Source: Clostridia bacterium
GTDB taxonomy: Bacteria > Bacillota > Clostridia > RUG12999
Length of the DNA: 32,839 bases
NCBI GenBank assembly: GCA_017396395.1
Contig: JAFQMF010000001.1
Coordinates: 1-32,839, forward strand
Reading direction: 5' to 3'
Shown here piece after piece: positions 8,757 through 17,059 of this stretch. Position 1 is the first letter of the stretch, and each line of letters begins with the position of its first letter. The notes under the pieces were generated by a model, which was not told the DNA's origin, did not search any database, and worked only from the letters and a program-made list of their open reading frames with translations. A program made the translations under genes and the position numbers.

Positions 8757-9362
8757 TTATTCTCCATTAAAATATAAATTTATATATTTATCATAATACG
8801 CATACAGTTTGGCTTTTTGTGCTCCTGAAAGTCTTGCCGATAAAATTGCCTGAACTCGGCTGTAATTAATTTTTCCATCAGCTACCATTTTTTTAATTTC
8901 TCTTTTTTCTTCTACAGTTAAGGCTGCTCTGACAATATTGAGAGCACCTAACTTATCAGTAACCGTAATCATAGCCTGAATTTCCTGTAGCTCTTTCGCA
9001 GTTAGATCTTTAAGCTGTTTAATAGCTTTATCAGATTTTGAACCTTCCTCACTTTCAGGAGTTTTACCGCTAGTTTCAATAACTAAATATTTTTTTCCAT
9101 CCTTACCTTTAATCTCAATCGTATTGTCAGATAAGCTGTTTTCATCTGATATGGTATATTCTATACCATCTTCGGCTACAATGGTGTTCTTTTTATCAGT
9201 TTTTGTATTTTCAAGGTTAATTTCCTCTTCAATTCGGTTTTCTGTAACCTTAAGATAAACCTTATTAAAAATGTAATCAACAGCAAATTTACCGACAACA
9301 ATGCTTATAATTGCTATAATAAGAATTACCAGCAATGTTATTTTTAAACCCTTTTTTTTCAC
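8757..9362 (-). CDS. Unknown membrane-anchored protein in polysaccharide operon
   Basis: I do not recognise this 201-aa protein. The start is GTG at 9362 with a GAGGTG site about 10 bases upstream. An N-terminal Lys-rich stretch and a membrane helix (about 7-27) anchor it, with the rest probably outside. Residues about 45-95 look beta-rich with an acidic, Asp/Gly-rich pattern (IVAEDGIEYTISDEN, then IEIKGKDGKKYLVIE), and residues about 105-201 are helical (ITVTDKLGALNIVRAALTVEEKREIKKMV, and so on) and end in a Tyr-rich tail YAYYDKYINLYF. Its position between the phosphatase and VanZ-like genes suggests a role in polymer export or attachment, which is inference only. Confidence 0.75.
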   Translation of the reverse strand: MKKKGLKITLLVILIIAIISIVVGKFAVDYIFNKVYLKVTENRIEEEINLENTKTDKKNTIVAEDGIEYTISDENSLSDNTIEIKGKDGKKYLVIETSGKTPESEEGSKSDKAIKQLKDLTAKELQEIQAMITVTDKLGALNIVRAALTVEEKREIKKMVADGKINYSRVQAILSARLSGAQKAKLYAYYDKYINLYFNGE

Positions 9363-9381
9363 AAATGAAGCACACCTCTTT

Positions 9382-10095
9382 TCAAAAACTAAAATTTTTG
9401 TTTAGTAGTTCATTGGAAGAATTTAATATTTCATATATGACCTCTTTACCATAATACTTCTCAATTTTTCTTATTCCCTTATCAAATTCACTTTTTCGGG
9501 AAGTAATATTATGTGTATCAGAACCAAGTACAATGGGTTTATGACTGTTAAACAAAATATTTACAGCTTTTATATATCCGAATCTGCCAATATTTCCTGA
9601 ATTAATTTGAACACATATGTCCATATCAAGAAGTCTTAACACATTTTTTCTATTTGCTTTAACTCCAAAATATCTTTCTGTATGTGCAATTACAGGAATA
9701 ATATCAAATGTACAAATTCTGTATATCTCATGATATATCCATTCAGACCACTCTCTGGTAGGCAATTCCAGTAAAATAGCATTAGTACCATCAATACACA
9801 ATTTTTTTAAATCAGGGTTTGCTGACAAACCATGAGTTAAAAAAACTTCTGCACCGAGAATTATTTTTGGGGAACTTATATTCTCTTTTAAAACAGCGGT
9901 ATTGAGTAAATTTAAAGCTTGTTGTCTTCTATTCAAAAAATCTTCAATAGATATACGTTCAATATTAAAATGCGGAGTAGCAAGAAGTGTTGTAATCCCC
10001 TGTTTTGCTGCAAGAGCCAACATTTTAATGGATATATCTGTATTTTGAGAACCATCGTCAATTCCGGGTAAGATATGAGTATGAAAATCTACCAA
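9382..10095 (-). CDS. PHP-type protein-tyrosine phosphatase (CpsB/YwqE family)
   Basis: This 237-aa metal-dependent phosphatase removes phosphate from the tyrosine tail of the BY-kinase encoded just upstream. PHP motifs are clear: DFHTHILPGIDDG at residues 3-15, ATPHF at 39-43, the metal ligand Glu83 in GAEVF, HTERY at 138-142 and GSDTH at 191-195. The start codon is TTG at 10095, preceded by AGGGGTG with 6-base spacing; no ATG or GTG lies between that site and the first PHP motif. Kinase-phosphatase-Wzz modules of this type control polymer length in Gram-positive capsule and EPS systems. Length is slightly short of CpsB (about 243) but complete. Confidence 0.92.
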   Translation of the reverse strand: MVDFHTHILPGIDDGSQNTDISIKMLALAAKQGITTLLATPHFNIERISIEDFLNRRQQALNLLNTAVLKENISSPKIILGAEVFLTHGLSANPDLKKLCIDGTNAILLELPTREWSEWIYHEIYRICTFDIIPVIAHTERYFGVKANRKNVLRLLDMDICVQINSGNIGRFGYIKAVNILFNSHKPIVLGSDTHNITSRKSEFDKGIRKIEKYYGKEVIYEILNSSNELLNKNFSF

Positions 10096-10119
10096 AATAT
10101 CACCCCTGTTTTTTAAATT

Positions 10120-11046
10120 TTACTGTTTATTATTATCTTTTTTTTGGTCAATATCAAGTAATTCTGCCTGACCCGAGCCGTATCCATAGCCATAGCTGCC
10201 ATATCTGTAGCTGCCATATCCATAACCGCCGTACCTGTATTTATTTCCATATGCGTATTTTTTCTTTCTGTACATTCCGTATGTGTATCTTTCAGCATAT
10301 ACCTTTTGATCCACAGAGTTAAGTACAAAACCTATAATATTTGCATTAGCAAGCTCTAAAGATTTTATCGCTCTTTCAATGGTATCGTGGGTTGAAGCTT
10401 TATGGCGTACCATTAAAATAACTCCTGATACCTTTTCAGAAAGAAGTGCTGCATCTGTTACAACATTTATAGGAGGAGTATCAAATAAAATATAATCATA
10501 CTTTTTTGAAAGCTTCTCAATCAGCATATCCATCTCTTTTGATGCAAGAAGTTCTGCAGGATTAGGAGGAATATGTCCGGCTGTAATTACATCAAGAGGG
10601 TATTCCTCTGCTTTGATAATTGCATCTTCAATAGTTGAAAAACCGCCTAATATATTTGAAAGACCAACTTTATTTTTTAAGCCAAAATATTTATGAACTC
10701 TAGGTTTTCTCATATCCGCATCAATAATAACAACCTTGCTGCCTGTCTGTGCAAATGAAATTGAAAGATTTACACAGTTTGTAGATTTACCTTCAGAAGG
10801 GTTAGCACTTGTTATAATGAGAGATTTGCAATTTTCTTCATTTTTCAACGAAAACATTATATTAGTTCTAATTGATTTATAAGATTCACTAATTTCAAAG
10901 GGAGTATTTTTAGTAATAACTTTTGACTGAATTTTTTCAATGCTTAACTTTCTTGCCTCAATACTCTCCTTTTCAAGCTTTGCCTTAAATTTTTCCTGCT
11001 TATTAATCTTTTTACTTTCAATTTCAAAATTTTCTTTATTGGACAT
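10120..11046 (-). CDS. BY-kinase, CapB/YwqD/EpsB-type cytoplasmic tyrosine autokinase
   Basis: This 308-aa kinase has the Walker A SANPSEGKST (residues 80-89), Walker A' VVIIDADMRKP (105-115) and Walker B YDYILFDTPP (183-192) of bacterial tyrosine kinases. Activation normally requires the cytoplasmic tail of the neighbouring CapA-like protein. The C-terminus is a tyrosine cluster of unusual richness: 15 Tyr in residues 250-289, much of it YG dipeptide repeats. The ATG at 11046 was chosen over an upstream in-frame GTG (11055) because GAGGTG sits 6 bases upstream of it. The N-terminal 45 residues are charged and helical. The CpsB-like phosphatase gene follows after 24 bases. Confidence 0.92.
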   Translation of the reverse strand: MSNKENFEIESKKINKQEKFKAKLEKESIEARKLSIEKIQSKVITKNTPFEISESYKSIRTNIMFSLKNEENCKSLIITSANPSEGKSTNCVNLSISFAQTGSKVVIIDADMRKPRVHKYFGLKNKVGLSNILGGFSTIEDAIIKAEEYPLDVITAGHIPPNPAELLASKEMDMLIEKLSKKYDYILFDTPPINVVTDAALLSEKVSGVILMVRHKASTHDTIERAIKSLELANANIIGFVLNSVDQKVYAERYTYGMYRKKKYAYGNKYRYGGYGYGSYRYGSYGYGYGSGQAELLDIDQKKDNNKQ

Positions 11047-11061
11047 TACTCTCACCTCTTT

Positions 11062-11769
11062 CTATTCCATTTCAGGAACAACGCCTATAATTGGAATATT
11101 ATATCTTTGAAGTTCCTCCTCAGTTCTTACTCTTTTATCGCAAAGAGCAATTACAAGAATTATAAATGATGCTATTATACCGCCTAATAATGCACCAATA
11201 ACCGATTGCATAGGTATATTGGGAGATACATGTGTAGGATCAGTAACGCCTTCGTCTATTGTGTATGCTGTAGAAACACCTACAATCTCTACAAGTTCTT
11301 CACCACCAATTTCTAAAAGAGAATCTACAATAATTTTTAAATCTTCTTTTTTGGGACCATTAACCTGTATTTCCAAAATCTCTGTTTCATTTGCAGAAGT
11401 CATTGTAAGCATAGAACGAAGTCTGGATGCTTTATAATCACCATCAGTTTTTTCATTTACGTCATCAGCAACCTTGCTTAGAACTCTGGTACTTTTCAAA
11501 ACCTCAATACAAGTAAGCACAGAGCGTTGTGATGCACTAATAGTGGCAGTAGTACGGTCAACGCCTTTATTGCCGGTGTCTGCATCATCAATTTTACCTC
11601 CGTTATATGTGCCAATGTACATTCTTCCCACAGACATATATTCTTTTTCCTGAACAAATCTGCTGTAGCTATAAGCACCAGCACCAAAGACAACTGCACA
11701 AATGATAATTATCCACCATCTTTTTAATAATATCATAAATACATCAAAAATGTTTACTTTTTCTACCAT
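11062..11769 (-). CDS. Polysaccharide co-polymerase, Wzz/CapA-like (BY-kinase activator)
   Basis: This 235-aa protein has two membrane helices (about 17-34 and 189-209) flanking an extracytoplasmic domain, the plan of Gram-positive CapA/EpsA proteins. The Wzz-type N-terminus is FDVFMILLKRWWIIII, and before the second helix comes the Pro-rich VSPNIPMQSV seen in Wzz proteins. The short cytosolic tail after helix 2 (DKRVRTEEELQRYNIPIIGVVPEME) is the part that activates the separate kinase in this class. It is the first gene of the operon; its stop at 11062 lies 15 bases before the kinase start. It should set chain length together with the polymerase encoded downstream. Confidence 0.9.
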   Translation of the reverse strand: MVEKVNIFDVFMILLKRWWIIIICAVVFGAGAYSYSRFVQEKEYMSVGRMYIGTYNGGKIDDADTGNKGVDRTTATISASQRSVLTCIEVLKSTRVLSKVADDVNEKTDGDYKASRLRSMLTMTSANETEILEIQVNGPKKEDLKIIVDSLLEIGGEELVEIVGVSTAYTIDEGVTDPTHVSPNIPMQSVIGALLGGIIASFIILVIALCDKRVRTEEELQRYNIPIIGVVPEME

Positions 11770-11792
11770 GGTAACCCCTCTTTTGTTTCAAA

Positions 11793-11816
11793 AAATGTAA
11801 TAATTATATTACATTT
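11793..11816. promoter_or_regulatory. Perfect inverted repeat (candidate operator) at the polysaccharide operon start
   Basis: Arms AAATGTAATA (11793-11802) and TATTACATTT (11807-11816) are exact complements around ATTA. The site begins 2 bases downstream of the -10 box on the minus strand, so it spans the transcription start and early leader, a position suited to a repressor. The regulator is unknown and is not encoded next to it. Confidence 0.5.
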
Positions 11817-11817
11817 C

Positions 11818-11846
11818 ATTATAACATATGTATTATACTTTGTCAA
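11818..11846 (-). promoter_or_regulatory. Sigma-A promoter of the polysaccharide operon
   Basis: On the minus strand, TTGACA (11846-11841), a 17-base spacer and TATAAT (11823-11818) form a perfect consensus promoter reading into the Wzz-like gene. Confidence 0.9.
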
Positions 11847-11887
11847 CTTTTTACCATAAATATTTTATTGAATTTTCCTAATATATC

Positions 11888-11916
11888 TTGTATTTTTAAA
11901 TAATTTGTTATATAAT
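11888..11916 (+). promoter_or_regulatory. Promoter of dgt
   Basis: TTGTAT (11888-11893), 17-base spacer, TATAAT (11911-11916), followed by an AAAAGGAG ribosome site just before the dgt start at 11978. Confidence 0.75.
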
Positions 11917-11977
11917 ATTGCTAAGCAATTTTTTCCAAAGAAAAGTCAAAATAATACAACTTTAAAAGGAGTATAGT

Positions 11978-12964
11978 ATGACCGTAAAAGAAAGAACAGA
12001 AAATAACGAAAAATTAATATTATGTAAATATGCAACATTTTCACAAAATTGCACAGGCAGAGCTATTTATGAACCCCCCTGCCCTTTAAGAACAGAATTT
12101 CAAAGGGATAGGGACAGAATAATTCATTCGAAAGCTTTTCGCAGACTTAAGCATAAAACTCAAGTTTTTCTTATTCCCGAAGGCGACCACTACAGAACAC
12201 GTCTTACCCATACTCTTGAAGTTGCACAAATAGCTAGAAGCATTTCCCGAATTCTGATGCTAAATGAGGATTTAGTTGAAGCAATAGCACTTGGTCATGA
12301 CCTTGGGCATACTCCCTTTGGCCATGCAGGGGAACGTACGCTTAACAAGGTTTATGGTAATTTTAATCACACTGAGCATGGACTAAGGGTTGCTGAAAAC
12401 GAAGGTCTTAATCTTACTTTTGAGGTTCAGGACGGAATGAAAAATCATAAAACATCAGGAAATCCTGCAAGTTTAGAAGGAAGAGTTGTTCAGTTATCAG
12501 ACAAAATAGCATATGTTAATCACGATATTGGAGATGCTTTAAGAGGCGGAATAATAAAAGAAGAAGATATTCCTTCAGATTGCAATAAAATACTTGGAAA
12601 AACACATTCTGAACGAATTAACACTCTGATTACGGATATTGCAACAAGAGGAATTGTTGACGGAAAAATTGAATTTTCTACGGATGTGCACAGTGCATTT
12701 ACAAAACTTCGTGATTTTCTTTTTAAAAATGTTTATGCAGACAATATTGCAAAAGACGAAGAAGTGAAGGCTCATAATATCATTTCCACATTATACAATC
12801 ACTTTATTTCTCATCCCGAAAGCTTACCTGAGGATGAACAAATAAAACTAAAAGACACCTGTGCACAAAGGGTTATCTGTGATTATATTGCAGGAATGTC
12901 AGATGTATATGCAATAAATGAATTCACTAAAATTTATATACCAAAGGCGTGGAGTATTTTATAA
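11978..12964 (+). CDS. dgt: Deoxyguanosinetriphosphate triphosphohydrolase-like HD protein
   Basis: This 328-aa HD-domain hydrolase splits dGTP (or other dNTPs) into the deoxynucleoside and triphosphate, controlling dNTP pools in the cytosol. Metal-binding motifs are H78 in TRLTHTLEVAQIARS, HDLGHTPFGHAGE at 107-119 with the HD pair H107/D108, and the later Asp in KIAYVNHDIGDA. The segment SKAFRRLKHKTQV (51-63) is typical of the type 2 dGTPase-like branch (about 330-340 aa). It has its own promoter and terminator but lies directly upstream of dnaG and the sigma genes, an arrangement I recall from many Clostridia. Substrate preference is not visible. Confidence 0.92.
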   Translation: MTVKERTENNEKLILCKYATFSQNCTGRAIYEPPCPLRTEFQRDRDRIIHSKAFRRLKHKTQVFLIPEGDHYRTRLTHTLEVAQIARSISRILMLNEDLVEAIALGHDLGHTPFGHAGERTLNKVYGNFNHTEHGLRVAENEGLNLTFEVQDGMKNHKTSGNPASLEGRVVQLSDKIAYVNHDIGDALRGGIIKEEDIPSDCNKILGKTHSERINTLITDIATRGIVDGKIEFSTDVHSAFTKLRDFLFKNVYADNIAKDEEVKAHNIISTLYNHFISHPESLPEDEQIKLKDTCAQRVICDYIAGMSDVYAINEFTKIYIPKAWSIL

Positions 12965-12971
12965 AAGGCAG

Positions 12972-13010
12972 CGGACAATTCAAGGAGCTTGAATTGTCCG
13001 TTATTTTTTT
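12972..13010 (+). terminator. Intrinsic terminator after dgt
   Basis: A 13-bp perfect stem (12972-12984 with 12988-13000), a 3-base loop GAG and a T-rich tract to 13010. Confidence 0.9.
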
Positions 13011-13037
13011 GACATTTTAATGTATTTTCTCTTAATA
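13009..13037 (+). promoter_or_regulatory. Probable promoter of dnaG-rpoD operon
   Basis: TTGACA at 13009-13014 overlaps the end of the dgt terminator T tract; a 17-base spacer leads to TTAATA (13032-13037), or TAATAA with 18. The -35 is perfect, the -10 weak. Confidence 0.55.
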
Positions 13038-13107
13038 AAATAAAGGAATTTCAACTTTAATGACGAAAGAACATATGTAGATGTTTTATAGAAAGGAGAA
13101 GGGTTAA

Positions 13108-14841
13108 ATGGCTTCGTACTATCCTGATGAGCTAATAAATGAAGTTATATCTGCAAACAATCTTGTTGATGTTGTCAGCGGTTATGTAAAACTGAAAAAA
13201 TCAGGCAACCGATATATGGGACTTTGTCCATTTCACAGCGAAAAAACCCCCTCTTTTCATGTTTCAGCGGACAAGCAATTATATCATTGTTTTGGTTGCA
13301 ATGAAGGCGGAAGTGTTGTTCAGTTTATAATGAAAACTGAAAATCTTGATTTTGTTGAAGCAATTAAATATTTAGCATCAAGGGTGGGAATCAGCCTTCC
13401 TGAAGGAAATGAGAAAAGCTCAGATGGAGAATATTTTCAAAAAAAGCAGAAAATTCTTGAAATGTATGTTGATACTGCACGTTTTTATCATGGCTGTCTT
13501 ATTGGAGATATAGGAAAAACGGCTCTTTCATATCTTGCCCAAAGACAAATTGATGCACAAACTATAACACGTTTCGGTATTGGATATTCCCCTGATAGTT
13601 ATGACGCTTTATTTACCCATTTAAAAGAAAAAGGGTACTCTGATAAGCTTATTATGGAGTCAGGTCTTGTACGGAAAAGTGAGAAAACAGGAAAACCTTA
13701 TGACTTTTTCAGAGATAGAGTTATGATTCCTATTTTCGATATAAGAGGAAATGTAATTGCTTTCGGCGGACGCACTATGGTAAAGTCTGACGGCAGAAAA
13801 TATATGAATTCCTCTGATAGTATTATATTCAATAAAAGCAAAACCTTGTATGCACTTAACTTTGCAAAGAAAAACTGCAGTGAACGTATAATTATGGTGG
13901 AAGGATATATGGATGTAATTACCCTTCATAAATACGGCTTTACCAACGCAGTAGCAGGTCTTGGAACTGCATTTACAAAAGACCATGCAAATCTCCTTGC
14001 AAGATATACAAAAGAAGTCGTTCTTTGTTATGACAGTGATGAGGCAGGTCGGAAAGCTGTTATGTCAGCAATTGAAATACTTACAACAACACAACTTAAA
14101 GTTAAGGTAATGACAATTCCTGACGCTAAGGATGCAGATGAATATTTAAAGCTAAAAGGTGCTGTTAAATTCCGTAAGCTTCTTGATAATGCACAAAGTC
14201 ATATTTTGTATAAAATAAGCAGATTAAAGGAACAATATAATATGGATAATACCGAAGAAAAAATTACACTTGTGACAAATATGGCTAAGATTTTTTCAGA
14301 GGTTACAAACAGCATTGAAAGAGAAGCCTATGTAAAAGAAGCTTCTATAGAAACAGGCATATCAGAGGATGTTATATATGCAGAAATAAAAAAAGCAGGA
14401 TATTCTGCTCCCTCTGCTAAAATCAAGCCTACATATACACAAAGGGTTAAATCAATATCAGAAGGTGATTTTCGTACTGAAGGCACTTTACTTAGTCTGA
14501 TGTGCAGTGATATAGCAATCTGGAGAAGAGTCCGAAACAAAATAACTGCCGATTTTTTTGAATGTCCCGTATTAAAGGAAATTGTAAATAACATTTTTTC
14601 CTTTTCGCCTGAGGACAAGCCACCTGACCTTATTATGATTATTTCAAAATCTGATAATGAGGCTGTATCAAGACTTTCAAGCCTTATAACAAATCAACAG
14701 ACAGTTGATGATGGCATAAAGGCTGCAGAAGAAATGATAGAAAAGCTAAGCAAAGCAAAAAAAGCACGACAGATTTCCGATATAGCAAATTCAGGTGATC
14801 CAAGAGCACTTGCACAAATGATAAAAAATCTTAACAAATAA
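13108..14841 (+). CDS. dnaG: DNA primase
   Basis: This 577-aa primase makes the RNA primers for replication and acts with the DnaB helicase at the fork. The N-terminal CHC2 zinc finger has C40, H43, C61 and C64 (CPFH and HCFGC). The catalytic core carries FRDRVMIPIFDIRGNVIAFG (201-220), and the TOPRIM domain contains VEGYMD (264-269) and the acidic DSDEAG (309-314). The C-terminal region after about 370 is the less conserved helicase-interaction part, and length is normal for Bacillota. AGAAAGGAG lies before the ATG. It is 29 bases upstream of the first sigma gene, the classical macromolecular synthesis operon order. Confidence 0.97.
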   Translation: MASYYPDELINEVISANNLVDVVSGYVKLKKSGNRYMGLCPFHSEKTPSFHVSADKQLYHCFGCNEGGSVVQFIMKTENLDFVEAIKYLASRVGISLPEGNEKSSDGEYFQKKQKILEMYVDTARFYHGCLIGDIGKTALSYLAQRQIDAQTITRFGIGYSPDSYDALFTHLKEKGYSDKLIMESGLVRKSEKTGKPYDFFRDRVMIPIFDIRGNVIAFGGRTMVKSDGRKYMNSSDSIIFNKSKTLYALNFAKKNCSERIIMVEGYMDVITLHKYGFTNAVAGLGTAFTKDHANLLARYTKEVVLCYDSDEAGRKAVMSAIEILTTTQLKVKVMTIPDAKDADEYLKLKGAVKFRKLLDNAQSHILYKISRLKEQYNMDNTEEKITLVTNMAKIFSEVTNSIEREAYVKEASIETGISEDVIYAEIKKAGYSAPSAKIKPTYTQRVKSISEGDFRTEGTLLSLMCSDIAIWRRVRNKITADFFECPVLKEIVNNIFSFSPEDKPPDLIMIISKSDNEAVSRLSSLITNQQTVDDGIKAAEEMIEKLSKAKKARQISDIANSGDPRALAQMIKNLNK

Positions 14842-14870
14842 CTAACTTCTTAGAAAGTGAGGTTTAGTAT

Positions 14871-15923
14871 ATGACCCTTGATACAGAAGCAAAAAACAAA
14901 ATAATCTCAGGTATGATAGAACTGGGAGAGAAAAATGGTTTTGTAACGTACGAAGATTTTCAAAACGTAATGGGAAATATTGAATCAAACCCTGAATTTA
15001 TTGATGAACTATATGAAGTATTGGAAAAACATCAAATTGAAATTAATGACGATTCCTTTGAAGCGGCAAAAAGCGAAGAAGCCTATAATATAGCTGTAGA
15101 GGATACAATTAAAATGTATCTTCACGAAATTGGTTCTATTCCCCTTTTAACACCTGAGGAAGAAAACAGGCTTTCAAAGCAAATAGAAGAGGGAGATTTA
15201 GAAGCAAAAAGCAAATTAATAAGAGCAAATCTTCGTCTTGTTGTAAGCATCGCCAAAAAATACACCTCAAGGGGTATGCCACTTCTTGATTTAATTCAGG
15301 AAGGTAACATAGGTCTTATGAAGGCAGTTGACCGTTTTGACCCTAAAAAAGGTTTTAAATTTTCAACTTATGCAACCTGGTGGATAAGACAATCTATTAC
15401 AAGAGCTCTTACTGACCAGTCAAGAACAATTCGTATTCCAGTGCATCTTGTTGAACTGATAAACAGAGTTACAAGAGAGTCACGCAGAATGGTACAGGTG
15501 CTTGGAAGAGAGCCTACTACTGAAGAACTGGCAACAGAGCTTAAAATTTCACCTGAAAAATTAAGAGAAATTAATTTAATTGCACCTGACCCTATTTCCC
15601 TTGACCTTCACGTTGGTGATGATGACGAAAACAGTCTTCTTGAATTTATTGCTGACGAAACTGTTCAAGGACCTGACGAGGCAACCTCGCAGGCAATGAT
15701 TTCTTCCCAGATTATTGAAATACTTGATACTCTTACACCTAGAGAATCAAAAGTACTTAAGATGCGTTACGGAATAGAAGACGGAAAAGCATATACCCTT
15801 GAAGAAGTTGGTCTTGAGTTTAACGTTACAAGAGAGCGTATCAGACAGATTGAAGCAAAGGCAATAAGAAAAATCAAGGCAAAATGTGCAAGAAAACATA
15901 TTACATTTATGGATTTTATTTAA
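14871..15923 (+). CDS. Sigma-70 family, group 1-like paralogue (first of tandem pair)
   Basis: This 350-aa sigma factor has all sigma-A regions: a 1.1-like N-terminus (1-60), region 1.2 ([18 protein letters not shown], 76-93), core-binding region 2 ([18 protein letters not shown], 141-158), region 2.4 ([14 protein letters not shown], 167-180), region 3 and region 4 with helix-turn-helix [20 protein letters not shown] (309-328). It aligns without gaps from region 1.2 to 4.2 with the next protein, offset by ten residues. The -35 recognition helix [11 protein letters not shown] is identical, but the C-terminus is [17 protein letters not shown] instead of the usual KLRHPSRS ending, and several normally invariant residues differ. 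I regard it as a divergent duplicate of sigma-A, not the housekeeping copy. Confidence 0.92.
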   Translation: MTLDTEAKNKIISGMIELGEKNGFVTYEDFQNVMGNIESNPEFIDELYEVLEKHQIEINDDSFEAAKSEEAYNIAVEDTIKMYLHEIGSIPLLTPEEENRLSKQIEEGDLEAKSKLIRANLRLVVSIAKKYTSRGMPLLDLIQEGNIGLMKAVDRFDPKKGFKFSTYATWWIRQSITRALTDQSRTIRIPVHLVELINRVTRESRRMVQVLGREPTTEELATELKISPEKLREINLIAPDPISLDLHVGDDDENSLLEFIADETVQGPDEATSQAMISSQIIEILDTLTPRESKVLKMRYGIEDGKAYTLEEVGLEFNVTRERIRQIEAKAIRKIKAKCARKHITFMDFI

Positions 15924-15963
15924 GATAAAATTAACGGCAAAACAACAGAAATGGAGATAATTT

Positions 15964-17040
15964 ATGGAACTGGATAATCAAAGCAAGCTTCAACTTGTTA
16001 ATGACTTAATTGAACTTGGTAAAAAGAACGGAATCCTCACTTTTAATGATATTCAAACTGCACTTGGTGAATTTGAAATTGATTCCGAACAAATGGAAAC
16101 AATTTATGATACTCTTGAGTCTATGGATATAAAGATTGTATCAAACTTCGAAAAAGAAATGGAAGAAATTCAGGCAAACGGAGACAGCAAGGTTGATCTT
16201 AACTTTGACGGTATTGTGGTAGATGACCCTGTTAAAATGTATTTGAAAGAAATTGGTAAAGTACCTCTTCTTTCCACAAATGAAGAAAACGAGCTTGCAC
16301 AGCGTATTTTAGAGGGTGACAGCGAAGCAGGTCAACGACTTACTGAGGCAAACCTCAGACTTGTTGTAAGTATCGCAAAAAAATATGTAGGTCGTGGTAT
16401 GCCATTTCTTGATTTAATTCAGGAAGGTAATCTGGGTCTTATTAAGGCTGTAGAAAAATTTGACCCTACAAAAGGTTATAAATTTTCAACATATGCAACC
16501 TGGTGGATTAAACAGGCAATAACAAGAGCCATCTCGGATAAATCAAGAATTATAAGACTTCCTGTTCATATGGCTGAAACTATCAACAGACTTATCCGTG
16601 AATCAAGAAGAATGTTACAGGAGCTTGGCCGTGACCCTACTACAGATGAACTTGCAAAAGAGCTTAATATGTCTCAGGAAAAAGTTCGTGAAATTATGAA
16701 AATCGCTCAAGAGCCTGTTTCCCTTGAAACACCTATTGGCGGTGAAGATGAAAGCCACCTTGAAGACTTTATTCCTGATGAAGATGCACCTGCACCCGCA
16801 GAAGCAGCTTCTTATATGCTTCTTCGCGACCAGCTTAGTGATGTTATAGATTCTCTTACACCAAGAGAATCAAGAGTTTTAAAGCTTCGTTTCGGTTTAG
16901 AGGATGGCAGAGCAAGAACTCTCGAAGAAGTAGGACAGGAATTTGATGTTACACGAGAACGCATCAGACAGATTGAGGCAAAAGCACTTCGCAAGCTTCG
17001 TCACCCATCAAGAAGTAAAAAACTTAAGGATTATTTGTAA
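15964..17040 (+). CDS. rpoD: Housekeeping RNA polymerase sigma factor (sigma-A/RpoD)
   Basis: This 358-aa protein is the canonical primary sigma. Region 1.1 (1-70) is of the short Bacillota type; region 1.2 is [17 protein letters not shown] (87-103); region 2.4 [19 protein letters not shown] (177-195); region 4.2 [19 protein letters not shown] (320-338), ending in the near-universal [18 protein letters not shown] (341-358). It recognises TTGACA/TATAAT promoters, which are seen repeatedly in this window. It follows the divergent paralogue by 40 bases with a GGAG site and no terminator between, so both copies are probably co-transcribed with dnaG. trmK follows. Confidence 0.96.
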   Translation: MELDNQSKLQLVNDLIELGKKNGILTFNDIQTALGEFEIDSEQMETIYDTLESMDIKIVSNFEKEMEEIQANGDSKVDLNFDGIVVDDPVKMYLKEIGKVPLLSTNEENELAQRILEGDSEAGQRLTEANLRLVVSIAKKYVGRGMPFLDLIQEGNLGLIKAVEKFDPTKGYKFSTYATWWIKQAITRAISDKSRIIRLPVHMAETINRLIRESRRMLQELGRDPTTDELAKELNMSQEKVREIMKIAQEPVSLETPIGGEDESHLEDFIPDEDAPAPAEAASYMLLRDQLSDVIDSLTPRESRVLKLRFGLEDGRARTLEEVGQEFDVTRERIRQIEAKALRKLRHPSRSKKLKDYL

Positions 17041-17059
17041 AAACAATTTTGGAGAAAAA

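Noticed and set aside
16943..17059. Upstream start for trmK
   Set aside because: It would overlap rpoD by about 100 bases in another frame; GGAG before 17060 and the family N-terminus support the shorter form.
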